Origin: Bradyrhizobium erythrophlei
Lineage (GTDB): Bacteria > Pseudomonadota > Alphaproteobacteria > Rhizobiales > Xanthobacteraceae
Length of the DNA stretch: 64,000 nt
NCBI RefSeq assembly: GCF_900142985.1
Contig: NZ_LT670849.1
Location: 7,270,501 to 7,334,500 of the forward strand
Direction: 5' to 3'
Shown here: piece by piece, positions 26,492 through 35,658 of the stretch
Numbering within the stretch: the first letter of the stretch is position 1
How the letters are laid out: every line of letters begins with the position of its first letter
Notes under the pieces: generated by a model
Database searches by the model: none
What the model was told of the DNA's origin: nothing
What the model saw: the letters and a program-made list of their open reading frames with translations, nothing else
Made by a program: the position numbers and the translations under genes

Positions 26492-26509
26492 ATGTCATTG
26501 AAACGTCAC
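26492..26509 (+). promoter_or_regulatory. Pho-box-like direct repeat upstream of ppk
   Basis: ATGTCAT-TGAA-ACGTCAC: two heptamers with 11-bp periodicity, matching the PhoB consensus CTGTCAT-N4-CTGTCAY at 11 of 14 fixed positions. It ends 46 bp before the ppk start. ppk belongs to the Pho regulon in several proteobacteria, so the position makes sense; binding is inferred. Confidence 0.45.
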
Positions 26510-26555
26510 CGCGAAATCCCATGCTTGATGCTATCGCCTCGCGGCTTGACATGAA

Positions 26556-28769
26556 ATGGATCAAAACTTCATGGAATCCGCACAAGCCATTGCTACAAAA
26601 GAAGAAAATATAGACACCGGCCTTCCCGCAATCAGTGCCCTTCCCGAGCGCTTCATTAACCGGGAACTTTCCTGGCTGCATTTCAATCGCCGTGTGCTGG
26701 AGGAATCGGTCAATCCGAGCCACCCCGCCCTGGAGCGGGTCCGGTTCCTGTCGATTTCGGCGAATAACCTTGATGAGTTCTTCATGGTCCGCGTCGCCGG
26801 TCTCAAGGCGCAGGTGCGTGAAGGCATCACCGAGCGCAGCCCTGACGGGCTGACGCCCGCCGAGCAGCTGGTGCGGATCAACGAGACGGTCTCCGGGCTC
26901 GCGAAAGACCAGCAGGCGATCTGGCGTGACCTGCACAAGATTCTCGCCGATGTCGGTATCGTGCTCGTCGAAGGCCGCGACGTCACCAAATCCGAGCGCA
27001 CCTGGATCGAGGATCATTTCCTCCACAATATTTTCCCGCTGCTGACGCCGCTGGCGATCGACCCTGCCCACCCCTTCCCGTTCATTCCGAGCCTCGGCTT
27101 TACCGTTGCGCTTCAGTTGGCGCGGACTGCCGACGGCAAGGCGATGAATGCGCTCATCCGCATGCCCGGCAAGATCGATCGCTTCATCCGGCTGCCCGCA
27201 GGCAAGGATGGCACCGTGCGGCTGATCACGCTTGAACAGGCTACGGGCCTGTTCATCGGCCGGCTATTTCCCGGTTACACCGTCAAGGGCCAGGGCGCAT
27301 TCCGCATCATCCGCGACTCCGAACTCGAAATCGAGGAAGAAGCCGAAGACCTCGTTCGCCTGTTCGAGACCGCGCTGAAGCGGCGGCGCCGCGGATCGGT
27401 GATCCATCTCGAAATGGAAGCCAAGATGCCGGAAGAGCTGCGCGCCTTCGTGCAGCGCGCGCTTTCGACCGCCGACGACGAAGTGCTCCTCGTCGACGGC
27501 GTGCTCGCCATGAACGAGCTGTCGCAATTGACACGGCTCGATCGGCCCGACCTCGAATTCACCCCTTACGTGCCGCGCTATCCCGAACGCGTGCGCGACC
27601 ACGGCGGCGACATCTTTGCCGCCATCCGGCAGAAAGACCTGATCGTCCACCATCCGTACGAATCCTTCGACGTCGTCGTCCAGTTCCTGCAACAGGCCGC
27701 GCGCGATCCCGACGTCGTCGCCATCAAGCAGACCCTCTATCGCACCTCGAACAACTCGCCGATCGTGCGGGCGCTGGCGGAAGCCGCCGAAGCCGGAAAA
27801 TCGGTCACCGCGCTTATCGAACTCAAGGCGCGCTTCGACGAAGAGGCCAATATCCGCTGGGCGCGCGATCTCGAACGCGCCGGCGTGCAGGTCGTCTACG
27901 GATTTATCGAGCTCAAGACCCACGCCAAGCTGTCGATGGTCGTCCGGCGCGAAGGCGGAAACCTCACCACCTACGTCCACACCGGTACCGGCAACTACCA
28001 TCCGGTAACTGCGCGCATCTACACCGACCTCTCCTACTTCACGTCGGATCCGATCATCGGACGCGACGCCGCACGGGTGTTCAACTACATCACCGGCTAC
28101 GCCGAGCCGAGCGATATCGAGAAGATGGCGGTGTCGCCGCTCACCCTGCGCAAGCGGATGATCGAGCACATTCGCGGCGAAACCAATTTTGCCAAGCACG
28201 GCAAGCCCGCGGCGATCTGGCTGAAAATGAATTCGCTGGTCGACCCCGACATCATCGATGCGCTTTACGAGGCTTCGCAGGCCGGCGTTTCGATTGAGCT
28301 TGTGGTGCGCGGCATCTGCTGCCTGCGTCCTGGCATTCCCGGCCTTTCGGAGAACATTCGCGTCAAATCAATCATCGGCCGCTTCCTCGAGCACGGCCGA
28401 ATCTACTGCTTCGGGATGGGCCAGGGCCTGCCGGGCGCAAAAGCGGCTGTGTATATCTCCTCTGCCGACATGATGCCGCGCAACCTCGACCGCCGCGTCG
28501 AGATCCTGTGTCCATTGCAAAATCCTACGGTGCATCAGCAGGTTCTCGAACAGATCATGGTGGCCAATCTGAAGGACACCGAGCAGAGCTGGCAGTTATT
28601 GCCGGACGGTTCTTCAACGCGTATGAAGGCCGCGAAGGGCGAGGAATCCTTCAATCTGCATAATTACTTCATGACAAATCCGAGTCTGTCCGGCCGTGGA
28701 AAGTCTCTTCAGGAATCATCGCCGCGCCGGCTTACCCGACGCACCGAACGTCAGCCGTCGTCATCATAA
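26556..28769 (+). CDS. ppk: Polyphosphate kinase 1
   Basis: 737 residues in four domains. The N-terminal signature is [20 protein letters not shown], and the catalytic phospholipase-D-like halves carry [16 protein letters not shown] and the phosphohistidine motif [22 protein letters not shown]1 reversibly polymerises the gamma-phosphate of ATP into polyphosphate at the inner membrane. The C-terminal 40 residues are basic and serine-rich beyond the usual end. A second ATG at 26571 is possible. ppx follows after 12 bp, the usual ppk-ppx operon; a Pho-box-like element lies upstream. Confidence 0.96.
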   Translation: MDQNFMESAQAIATKEENIDTGLPAISALPERFINRELSWLHFNRRVLEESVNPSHPALERVRFLSISANNLDEFFMVRVAGLKAQVREGITERSPDGLTPAEQLVRINETVSGLAKDQQAIWRDLHKILADVGIVLVEGRDVTKSERTWIEDHFLHNIFPLLTPLAIDPAHPFPFIPSLGFTVALQLARTADGKAMNALIRMPGKIDRFIRLPAGKDGTVRLITLEQATGLFIGRLFPGYTVKGQGAFRIIRDSELEIEEEAEDLVRLFETALKRRRRGSVIHLEMEAKMPEELRAFVQRALSTADDEVLLVDGVLAMNELSQLTRLDRPDLEFTPYVPRYPERVRDHGGDIFAAIRQKDLIVHHPYESFDVVVQFLQQAARDPDVVAIKQTLYRTSNNSPIVRALAEAAEAGKSVTALIELKARFDEEANIRWARDLERAGVQVVYGFIELKTHAKLSMVVRREGGNLTTYVHTGTGNYHPVTARIYTDLSYFTSDPIIGRDAARVFNYITGYAEPSDIEKMAVSPLTLRKRMIEHIRGETNFAKHGKPAAIWLKMNSLVDPDIIDALYEASQAGVSIELVVRGICCLRPGIPGLSENIRVKSIIGRFLEHGRIYCFGMGQGLPGAKAAVYISSADMMPRNLDRRVEILCPLQNPTVHQQVLEQIMVANLKDTEQSWQLLPDGSSTRMKAAKGEESFNLHNYFMTNPSLSGRGKSLQESSPRRLTRRTERQPSSS

Positions 28770-28781
28770 GAGGACCGGGCT

Positions 28782-30284
28782 GTGAAGCGAGCGCGCAAGC
28801 GCGCCTCAAGCGTCGCAGTCATCGATATCGGCTCGAACTCGGTACGTCTCGTCGTCTACGAGGCGATGGCCCGCAGCCTGATCACGATCTTCAACGAGAA
28901 GGCGCTGTGCGGCCTCGGCCGCGAGGTGCAATCAACAGGCCTGCTCGCGCCCGACGCTGTCACCAAGGCCCTCACCGCCCTCAGGCGTTTTCGCGCGCTC
29001 TGCAAGGTGATGCAGGTTCGCCGCGTCCACGCGATCGCGACTGCGGCCTGCCGCGACGCCAGCAATGGTCCCGATTTCATCACCAAGGCCGAACGCATTT
29101 GCGGAACGCAAATCGAAATCCTCTCGGGCCCGCGCGAGGCGAAATTATCGGCGCTCGGCGTGGTCTCGGGCGTGCACCGGCCCGACGGTATCGTCGGCGA
29201 CCTCGGTGGCGGTTCGCTGGAACTGATCGATGTTCGTGGCAACCGCGTCCGCGGCGGACTGACGCTGCCGCTTGGAAGCCTGGCGCTGCAGGATCTGTCG
29301 CACAAGTCGCTGAAGCGCGCCGAACGCATCGTCAAGGCCGCGCTTACCGATGTCGCGCAGATCAAGAACGGGCGCGGCCGCACGTTCTATGCGGTCGGCG
29401 GCACGTGGCGCGCCCTGGCGCGCATCCACATCATTCAGAGCGAGTATCCGCTCGGCGTGATGCACGGCTATTCGATTCCGGCCCCGGATGCGCTCGACTT
29501 CGTGCAACGGCTTCGCCGTCTGGTCGCAACCAACACACTGGCCAATATCGAAGCGATCGCCGATGCCCGGCGACCGTTGCTTGCTTACGCTGCGCTCGTG
29601 CTCGAATACATCATCCGGGTCGTGCGGCCGAAAACCATCGTGTTCTCGACTTTCGGCGTGCGCGAAGGGCTGCTCTACGAAATGCTTCCCGAGAGCGAGC
29701 GCGCCAAAGACGGTTTTCTGTGCGCCGCCCAGACGCTCAACGAACTGCTGTCGCGATCGGCGCGCCACGCCCTGGAATTGAGTGAATGGACCGATCGCTT
29801 TGTGCGGGTCGTGAAGCTGCGCGAGACGGATGAAGACCGTCGCCTGCGTCACGCCGCGTGCCTGTTGTCGGATATCGGATGGCGGGTACATCCGGATCAC
29901 CGCGGCGAGGAAACGCTCAACCTCATCACCAACGGCAATTTCGGCTCGATCAGCCATCAGGGCCGCGCCTTTGTGGCGCTGTCGGTGTTCTATCGATATG
30001 CGGGCCTGAGCGAGGAGAACGAGCCGCCGCTGGCCATGCGGGAATTGATACCGCCCGCGATGCTCGAGCGCGCGCGTATGCTGGGGGCCGCGCTTCGCGT
30101 CGCCCACCTGATATCGGCGGCGCGGCCCGGCGTATTGCCGGCGACGCATTTCCGCAGCAACGGCCGCAAGCTGACGCTGGTGTTCGAGCACAAGCTTGTC
30201 GATCTCGTTGCCGACCGCGTCGGCAGCCGCTTCAAGCAGCTCGCACGGCTTGCGGGCCGCACCGGATCGATCGTGAGGCGCTAG
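28782..30284 (+). CDS. ppx: Exopolyphosphatase (Ppx/GppA family)
   Basis: 500 residues starting with GTG (MKRARKRASSVAVIDIGSNS). The actin-like ATPase-fold motifs are VIDIGSNSVRLVVYE, GDLGGGSLELIDV and GGTWRALARIHI; a C-terminal HD-like helical domain (300-500) is typical. The enzyme releases phosphate from polyphosphate ends or hydrolyses pppGpp. GAGG lies close upstream. It forms an operon with ppk and its TAG directly abuts the TAA of the convergent terC-like gene with no intervening base. Confidence 0.93.
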   Translation: MKRARKRASSVAVIDIGSNSVRLVVYEAMARSLITIFNEKALCGLGREVQSTGLLAPDAVTKALTALRRFRALCKVMQVRRVHAIATAACRDASNGPDFITKAERICGTQIEILSGPREAKLSALGVVSGVHRPDGIVGDLGGGSLELIDVRGNRVRGGLTLPLGSLALQDLSHKSLKRAERIVKAALTDVAQIKNGRGRTFYAVGGTWRALARIHIIQSEYPLGVMHGYSIPAPDALDFVQRLRRLVATNTLANIEAIADARRPLLAYAALVLEYIIRVVRPKTIVFSTFGVREGLLYEMLPESERAKDGFLCAAQTLNELLSRSARHALELSEWTDRFVRVVKLRETDEDRRLRHAACLLSDIGWRVHPDHRGEETLNLITNGNFGSISHQGRAFVALSVFYRYAGLSEENEPPLAMRELIPPAMLERARMLGAALRVAHLISAARPGVLPATHFRSNGRKLTLVFEHKLVDLVADRVGSRFKQLARLAGRTGSIVRR

Positions 30285-31118
30285 TTAAGCGTCGGCTGGT
30301 TCCTCGAGCTGCCGCAGCCTTCGGCTCCGCCAAATCGACCCGATCACCAATACGAGGATCGCGCCGAGAACCGACGCCAGATATTCGTCGAGTTCACCCT
30401 CCAGGTTGAACTGCGGCGTCACGCCGAAGGCGAGCGATTTCGCGTCGAGATGCAGGGAGATCGTGCCGTCCAGCAGGTGGTGCAGCCACGGCTGCACGGC
30501 CGGATCGGTTTCGATGACGTCGCCTGCGATCCAGCCGAGCAGAACCGCGCCCAGCCATATCAGAACAGGGAAGCGATCGAGCACCATCATGATGAGCGCC
30601 GCGCCCGCGATGATCATGGGAATGCTGATCGCGAGCCCCAGGATCAGGAGCGACAGCTGTCCGTTGGCGGCGGCCGCGACCGCAATCACGTTGTCGAGGC
30701 TCATGATGATGTCGGCGATGACGACGATGCGGATCGCCTGCCAGAGCGTGGCGCCGGCGGCGACCTCGTTATTCTCGTCTTCCGGCACCAGCAGTTTCGC
30801 CGCGATCACGAGCAGCGCGAGGCCGCCGGCGAGCTTCAGATAAGGCAGCGCCATCAGCGTGGCGACGATGCCGGTGAAGGCAATCAGCAGCACCACCGCA
30901 ATGCCGGCGCCGATGATCATGCCCCACAGCCGATGGCGGCCGTGCAGGCCTCGACAGGCCATGGCGATGACGAGCGCGTTGTCGCCGGACAACAGAACGT
31001 TGATCCAGATGATCTTGCCGACCGCGATCCAGAATGCGGTCGTGTGCATATCGGTTTGAATTTGCGCGAAGAACGCGCCGATATTGGCGGGATCGATCGC
31101 CAGCAACAGCGAACTCAC
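30285..31118 (-). CDS. TerC family integral membrane protein
   Basis: 277 residues with seven or more helices. The TerC signatures are VLLSGDNALVIAMACRGL (about 40-57) and DIIMSLDNVIAVAAAA (about 134-149), whose acidic residues coordinate metal in this superfamily. Relatives export manganese or support metal insertion into exported proteins. I looked for the yybP-ykoY manganese riboswitch in the 62-bp gap to ndk and found none. It follows ndk in the same direction. Family assignment is firm, cargo unknown. Confidence 0.9.
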   Translation of the reverse strand: MSSLLLAIDPANIGAFFAQIQTDMHTTAFWIAVGKIIWINVLLSGDNALVIAMACRGLHGRHRLWGMIIGAGIAVVLLIAFTGIVATLMALPYLKLAGGLALLVIAAKLLVPEDENNEVAAGATLWQAIRIVVIADIIMSLDNVIAVAAAANGQLSLLILGLAISIPMIIAGAALIMMVLDRFPVLIWLGAVLLGWIAGDVIETDPAVQPWLHHLLDGTISLHLDAKSLAFGVTPQFNLEGELDEYLASVLGAILVLVIGSIWRSRRLRQLEEPADA

Positions 31119-31180
31119 AGCCTGCCCCCCTTAAACCGCGGGCCGCTGCGTCCCCGGTTACCCTTCAGACAGCGCGCCAA

Positions 31181-31603
31181 TCAGCCGACAATTTCGTTGC
31201 CGGAAAAGAACTGGGCGATCTCGATCGCCGCGGTTTCCTGGGCATCCGAACCGTGCACCGAGTTCTCGCCAATCGATTTCGCATGAACCTTGCGGATGGT
31301 GCCATCGGCTGCCTTCGACGGGTCGGTCGCGCCCATGATTTCGCGGTATTTGAGAACGGCGTTTTCGCCCTCAAGCACCTGAACGACCACCGGACCCGAA
31401 GTCATGAACTCTACGAGTTCGCCGAAGAACGGACGCGCCTTGTGGACGGCATAGAAGGTCTCGGCCTGTTCGCGCGTCATGCGGATGCGCTTCTGGCCGA
31501 CGATACGAAGGCCGGCTTTCTCGATCAGCGCGTTGACGGCGCCGGTCAGATTGCGGGCCGTTGCGTCCGGCTTGATGATGGAGAAGGTGCGTTCGATCGC
31601 CAT
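31181..31603 (-). CDS. ndk: Nucleoside-diphosphate kinase
   Basis: 140 residues. [18 protein letters not shown] opens the fold; the active-site NSVHGSDA holds the phosphorylated histidine (about 117). Ndk balances NTP and dNTP pools by transferring the gamma-phosphate from ATP. The start at 31603 is certain from homologue length; the open frame extends to 31717 without similarity. GGGTAAAAATC lies before the ATG. It is transcribed towards terC. Confidence 0.96.
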   Translation of the reverse strand: MAIERTFSIIKPDATARNLTGAVNALIEKAGLRIVGQKRIRMTREQAETFYAVHKARPFFGELVEFMTSGPVVVQVLEGENAVLKYREIMGATDPSKAADGTIRKVHAKSIGENSVHGSDAQETAAIEIAQFFSGNEIVG

Positions 31604-31852
31604 GATTTTTACCCTTGAGAAGCGCCGATGGAAGTTTGCGGGCTTATATCGGGGTGGCTCGTGCACGGCAAGCGACGCGATGCCCCGAAAATGGGCCGAA
31701 CAGGTAACGGCGGGCATTAAGGATTACGACGATTTCACCAAAATGAACCCTGTCTGAAACGGTCGTGCCGCTTCCGTTCAGGCGTGCGGGCCTAGGTTTG
31801 TCATCGTCCGAACCGATGGCGCATCTAGCGCCTGAGCCTTGAGGAGACGACG

Positions 31853-32116
31853 ATGTTTCGCAAACTTTCGCTTGGCTTGATTGCCGCGGTGTCACTGAGC
31901 GCAGCGGCGCTCGCCCCCACCTCCGCCTCGGCGTGGGGTTGGCACGGTGGATGGCATGGCGGCTGGCACCATGGCTGGGGCGGCCCGCGCTTCTTTGTCG
32001 GCGGTCCCGTCTATTACGGCCCCGGCTACTACGACGGATACGGCGGCTGCTATGTGCGGCGGCTGGTCCCGACCCCATTTGGGCCCCGCTGGCGCCTGAT
32101 CAATCGCTGCTACTAG
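31853..32116 (+). CDS. Small secreted Gly/His/Tyr-rich protein
   Basis: 87 residues. A signal peptide (SLGLIAAVSLSAAALAP) ends at ASA, then WGWHGGWHGGWHHGWGG and a tyrosine/glycine-rich stretch lead to CYVRRLVPTPFGPRWRLINR and a terminal Cys-Tyr. GAGGAG lies seven bases before the ATG. Such proteins are abundant in Bradyrhizobium; the His-rich repeat could bind metal, but this is unproven. Repeat R3 begins 26 bp after the stop. Confidence 0.75.
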   Translation: MFRKLSLGLIAAVSLSAAALAPTSASAWGWHGGWHGGWHHGWGGPRFFVGGPVYYGPGYYDGYGGCYVRRLVPTPFGPRWRLINRCY

Positions 32117-32141
32117 ACTTGACGCATTCGGAGGCCCCGAT

Positions 32142-32308
32142 CTAGAGCTCCGATTCCGAAGTTCGAGAACGACCGCGGCGATCTCTGATGCGAACTTCGG
32201 AATCAAAGGAGCTCTAGCAACTTGTTGTTTCTAGTGCGGCTTTGAATTTGAAGTTCCTGTCTCGAACTTGCCGTGACACTGATAGGAACTTCAAATTCGC
32301 CGCACTAG
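32142..32308 (+). repeat. BIME-like doublet R3 (beta dialect)
   Basis: H1 at 32142-32217: foot CTAGAGCTCC/GGAGCTCTAG, AAA bulge on the right arm, inner stem GATTCCGAAGTTCG. H2 at 32231-32308: foot CTAGTGCGGC/GCCGCACTAG, TTT bulge on the left arm, inner stem GAATTTGAAGTTCCT. The spacer is 13 nt. It has both bulges in canonical position and both feet intact, making it the best reference copy of the beta type. Confidence 0.92.
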
Positions 32309-32465
32309 TGGTCGGGGCCTTCGATTGTTCCCGGCGGGAGCTTCAATTTTAATCGGAAATTTGCCAAAACCTTCCGGAACCCACAACCTGGCGGAAACAA
32401 ATTTCAGTTCAGCGACTTGGTATGCCGTCGCCTGACCCAACAATCGTCAGGGCACGGAACTGGTC

Positions 32466-32645
32466 ATGAAAAGTCTAACCGCAGATCACATTGAACCGCT
32501 CGATCACAAGTCCAACCGATCGATCCGCGATGCCATCGGCGAGCGCTTCCAGCAGATTCTTCGTCCAGACCCGACGAACCATTCGTCTCGTTTGCAGCAT
32601 CTCATCGACGAATTGCGAAGACGCGACGAGGTCGATGGCCGCTAG
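32466..32645 (+). CDS. Small protein, weakly NepR-like
   Basis: 59 residues starting MKSLTADHIEPLDHKSNRSI. The segment IGERFQQILRPDPTNHSSRL, then QHLIDELRRRDE, resembles the two-helix pattern of NepR anti-sigma factors (IGxxL...P.P.R...LL..L), but the PVPDRF core is not kept, so homology is uncertain. The stop TAG (32643-32645) belongs to the CTAG that begins repeat R4. No PhyR or EcfG gene is nearby. The call rests on codon usage and helical pattern. Confidence 0.5.
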   Translation: MKSLTADHIEPLDHKSNRSIRDAIGERFQQILRPDPTNHSSRLQHLIDELRRRDEVDGR

Positions 32646-32809
32646 TGGTCCGATTCTAACATTTGCATCCCTTCGCAGCCGGCGCTCTTGCGAATGTTAG
32701 AATCAAAGGACCACGAGCAAATATTAAGCACTAGTGGAGTTTAGGATTTGACATTCGCTGGACGAACCCGCGGCCGGGCCGGCAGCGAATGTCAAATCCA
32801 CCCCACTAG
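32642..32809 (+). repeat. BIME-like doublet R4 (alpha dialect)
   Basis: H1 at 32642-32717: foot CTAGTGGTCC/GGACCACGAG, AAA bulge on the right arm, inner stem GATTCTAACATTTGCA (one mismatch). H2 at 32731-32809: foot CTAGTGGAG/CCCCACTAG, inner stem GGATTTGACATTCGCT. The spacer is 13 nt. The first CTAG supplies the stop of the 59-residue gene. It lies 333 bp from R3, the opposite dialect. Confidence 0.9.
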
Positions 32810-32907
32810 TCGCATCGGGATGATACGCGGCCTGCCCTGGTGATTTTTCCAGGCTGCGGGATCAATATACAGGTTGCGTTTTGGAACGGCTGCGGTGAAA
32901 AGCCCGC

Positions 32908-34788
32908 ATGCTTTCCCTGACCGACATTTCGCTCCGGATCGCGGGGCGTCTTTTGATCGACCGCTGTTCGGTACAAATTGTACCCGGCTCACGCGTCGGC
33001 TTCGTCGGCCGCAACGGCGTCGGCAAGTCGACGCTGTTTCACGCGATCCGCGGCGACCTGCCGACCGAAACCGGCACCATCGCTGTCCCGCCGCGCTGGA
33101 GAATCGGCAGCCTCGCGCAGGAAGCGCCAGACGGACCGGACCGGCTGATTGAAGTCGTCCTGAAAGCCGATCGCGAGCGCGAGGCATTGCTGCACGAGGC
33201 GGAAGTCGCGAGCGATCCTACCCGCATTGCCGAAATTCAAACCCGGCTCGTCGATATCGAGGCGCATTCGGCGCCGGCGCGTGCGGCTGCGATTCTGAGC
33301 GGTCTCGGCTTTTCCGCTGACGATCAGAACCGGCCATGCTCGGAATTTTCCGGCGGCTGGCGGATGCGCGTGGCGCTGGCGGCGACGTTGTTTGCCGCGC
33401 CCGACCTGTTGCTGCTCGACGAGCCGACAAACTATCTCGACCTCGAGGGAACGCTGTGGCTCGAGGACCATCTCGCCAACTATCCGCGCACTGTCATCGT
33501 CATCAGCCACGATCGCGATCTGCTCGATACGTCGGTCGATCAGATCCTCCATCTCGATCGCGGCAAGCTCACGCTCTACAAAGGCAGCTATTCCTCCTTC
33601 GAGGAACAGCGCGCCACGCGCGAAATGCTCGATGCCAAACACGCCAGGCGGCAGGCCGATGAACGCAAGCGCCTGCAAGCCTTTGTCGATCGCTTCAAGG
33701 CCAAGGCCTCGAAAGCCCGCCAGGCACAATCCCGCGTCAAGATGCTGGAGCGAATGAAGCCGGTGACCGCGCTCGTCACGCAAGACGTTCACGAGATCAG
33801 CTTTCCGCAGCCGGAAAAAATGCTGTCACCGCCGATCGTCGCCGTCGATGAAGTCTCGGTGGGCTACGATCCGAAACAGCCGGTCCTCAGTCGCGTGACA
33901 CTACGGGTCGACACCGACGATCGCATCGCGCTGTTGGGGGCCAACGGCAACGGAAAATCGACGCTGGTCAAACTGCTGGCCCGCAGGCTTTCGCCGTTCT
34001 CCGGAAAGGTGACCCGGGCTGACAAACTTTCAGTCGGGTACTTCGCCCAGCATCAGGTCGACGAGCTCAACGTCGACGCTTCGCCCTACGATCATATCCG
34101 CCGGCTGATGCCGGATGCTCCCGAGAGCAAGGTGCGCGGCCGTACCGGCGCGATCGGTTTCTCCGGCAAGGCCGGGGATACGCTGGTGAAGAATCTCTCG
34201 GGCGGCGAGAAGGCCCGGCTGCTGTTGGGGCTTGCGACGTTCTTCGGCCCGAACATGATCATTCTGGACGAACCGACCAACCACCTCGACATCGACAGCC
34301 GCGCAGCTCTTGCCGAAGCCATCAACGATTTTCCCGGCGCCGTCATCATGGTTTCCCATGATCGCTACCTGATCGAGGCCTGCGCTGACCAGCTATGGGT
34401 CGTCGCCGATCGCGCTGTCACGAACTATGACGGCGATCTCGACGACTACCGGCGGACAGTTCTGTCGACGCGCGGTGCCAGGGTCGCGCCGCGTGAACGC
34501 GAGCCGGAACGCGGCGCTCAGGCCGATGCCAATTCACGCCGGCCGAAGGAAAAGCGCATTCCGGTGAAGCAGCGAATTTCAGAAGCCGAAACGGAAATGG
34601 CGAGGATCAACGGCATTATCGAAAAGATCGATGCGGCGCTTGCTCTGCCCGATCTGTTCACACGCGATCCAAAGCAGGCCGCCCAACTCGGCAAGGCCCG
34701 CGCCAGCGCTGGTGAGGCCCTGTCAAGGGTCGAGGAAGAATGGCTCGCGGCGAGTTCGGAATTGGATGAAACCGCCCGACAGGCGTAG
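32908..34788 (+). CDS. ABC-F family ATPase (YheS/Uup-like)
   Basis: 626 residues with two ATPase domains and no transmembrane part. Walker A motifs are GRNGVGKST (about 34) and GANGNGKST (about 346); signatures are FSGGW and LSGGE; the linker at about 235-290 is a charged helix (KHARRQADERKRLQAFVDR). The C-terminal 90 residues are a coiled coil, as in ribosome-acting ABC-F proteins. These ATPases act in the ribosomal E site during stalling or in resistance. Both Walker B sites read LLLDEPTN and IILDEPTN. Repeat R5 starts seven bases after the stop. Confidence 0.93.
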   Translation: MLSLTDISLRIAGRLLIDRCSVQIVPGSRVGFVGRNGVGKSTLFHAIRGDLPTETGTIAVPPRWRIGSLAQEAPDGPDRLIEVVLKADREREALLHEAEVASDPTRIAEIQTRLVDIEAHSAPARAAAILSGLGFSADDQNRPCSEFSGGWRMRVALAATLFAAPDLLLLDEPTNYLDLEGTLWLEDHLANYPRTVIVISHDRDLLDTSVDQILHLDRGKLTLYKGSYSSFEEQRATREMLDAKHARRQADERKRLQAFVDRFKAKASKARQAQSRVKMLERMKPVTALVTQDVHEISFPQPEKMLSPPIVAVDEVSVGYDPKQPVLSRVTLRVDTDDRIALLGANGNGKSTLVKLLARRLSPFSGKVTRADKLSVGYFAQHQVDELNVDASPYDHIRRLMPDAPESKVRGRTGAIGFSGKAGDTLVKNLSGGEKARLLLGLATFFGPNMIILDEPTNHLDIDSRAALAEAINDFPGAVIMVSHDRYLIEACADQLWVVADRAVTNYDGDLDDYRRTVLSTRGARVAPREREPERGAQADANSRRPKEKRIPVKQRISEAETEMARINGIIEKIDAALALPDLFTRDPKQAAQLGKARASAGEALSRVEEEWLAASSELDETARQA

Positions 34789-34794
34789 CGGGAT

Positions 34795-34964
34795 CAAGTG
34801 CCCACTTTCCGAAGTTCGTATTACGTCTCAGCACCCACCTTTCACGAACTTCGGAAAGTAATGGGCACTAGCAAACTCATGATTTCTAGTGCCGCTTTTC
34901 TATTTGAAGTTCCCGAATCGAGTTCGCCGCTTGTGGTGCAGGGACTTTAAATAGGCGGCACTAG
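34795..34964 (+). repeat. BIME-like doublet R5 (beta dialect)
   Basis: H1 at 34795-34871: foot CAAGTGCCCA/TGGGCACTAG, inner stem CTTTCCGAAGTTCG. H2 at 34886-34964: foot CTAGTGCCGC/GCGGCACTAG, bulge on the left arm, weakened inner stem. The H1 loop, spacer and most of H2 match R1 almost base for base. It sits between convergent stop codons, seven bases after the ABC-F gene and six before the lipoprotein gene. Confidence 0.9.
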
Positions 34965-34969
34965 CGCGA

Positions 34970-35539
34970 TCAGGTCGGCGCCTGCGCCGGCTTTTTCTTC
35001 TTCGGCTTGGCGGCTTTCGGCTCTGCCAGCGGCTCTGCCCCACGCTCGACCGCGCTCAACCGCCCAGCGGTGAACGTATAGATGCCGGCGCGCGCGCCCT
35101 GCGAGAAGTTGATCACCGTGAGGCGTTCGCCACGTTCGTTATTCGAGATATTCACATTCGTGGGCGCGCCGATCCCGCGCACAACGTCACACTCCGTATG
35201 GCCGAGCGCTACCGTACCGCCGCCCGCAGGTGCGGGTGCCGGCGCACCGTCTGACAAGGCGTTGGCATTCGTCGGCATATTGGCGGCCGCCATGCCCGGG
35301 CAGCCGCCGTCCGAACTGACGAGGTCTTCAGCGGTGACCGGCTTATCCGGCGTGAGCGGCGGCGTCTCGATCGAGACATTCTTGATGAAGAGGCGGCCGC
35401 TGCGCGAAAACCATTCAGCGTCCTTCGACATCAGGTCGGACGAGAAAATATCGGAAGCGGTCGCACCGCAACCCGACAGCACAGGAGCGAGCAGCAAGAG
35501 CGCCAGCAATGGTTTTCGATGAAGGTATTGGTTGCGCAC
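34970..35539 (-). CDS. Predicted outer-membrane or periplasmic lipoprotein
   Basis: 189 residues. The signal peptide ends in a lipobox, LAPVLSGCG, with lipidated Cys at about 24. The mature protein has a Pro/Ala linker and a C-terminal core TECDVVRGIGAPTNVNIS ... RLTVINFSQGARAGIYTF, which has the flavour of SmpA/OmlA-type BamE folds but is not a clear match. The tail is Lys/Pro/Ala rich. It resembles conserved rhizobial lipoproteins of unknown function. It is convergent with the ABC-F gene across repeat R5. Confidence 0.7.
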   Translation of the reverse strand: MRNQYLHRKPLLALLLLAPVLSGCGATASDIFSSDLMSKDAEWFSRSGRLFIKNVSIETPPLTPDKPVTAEDLVSSDGGCPGMAAANMPTNANALSDGAPAPAPAGGGTVALGHTECDVVRGIGAPTNVNISNNERGERLTVINFSQGARAGIYTFTAGRLSAVERGAEPLAEPKAAKPKKKKPAQAPT

Positions 35540-35658
35540 GACGAACTAGATCTCACCCCTCGCTCTAAGCGATTGTCCGACCATCACTTTGCGGCATGAC
35601 CATGGCCTTATACAGGGCCACGGTTGAAAACCATAGATTATCATTAATCGTGGAACTG

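Noticed and set aside
31119..31180. yybP-ykoY manganese riboswitch before the terC-like gene
   Set aside because: The gap to ndk is only 62 bp, too short for the aptamer, and the conserved loops are not present.
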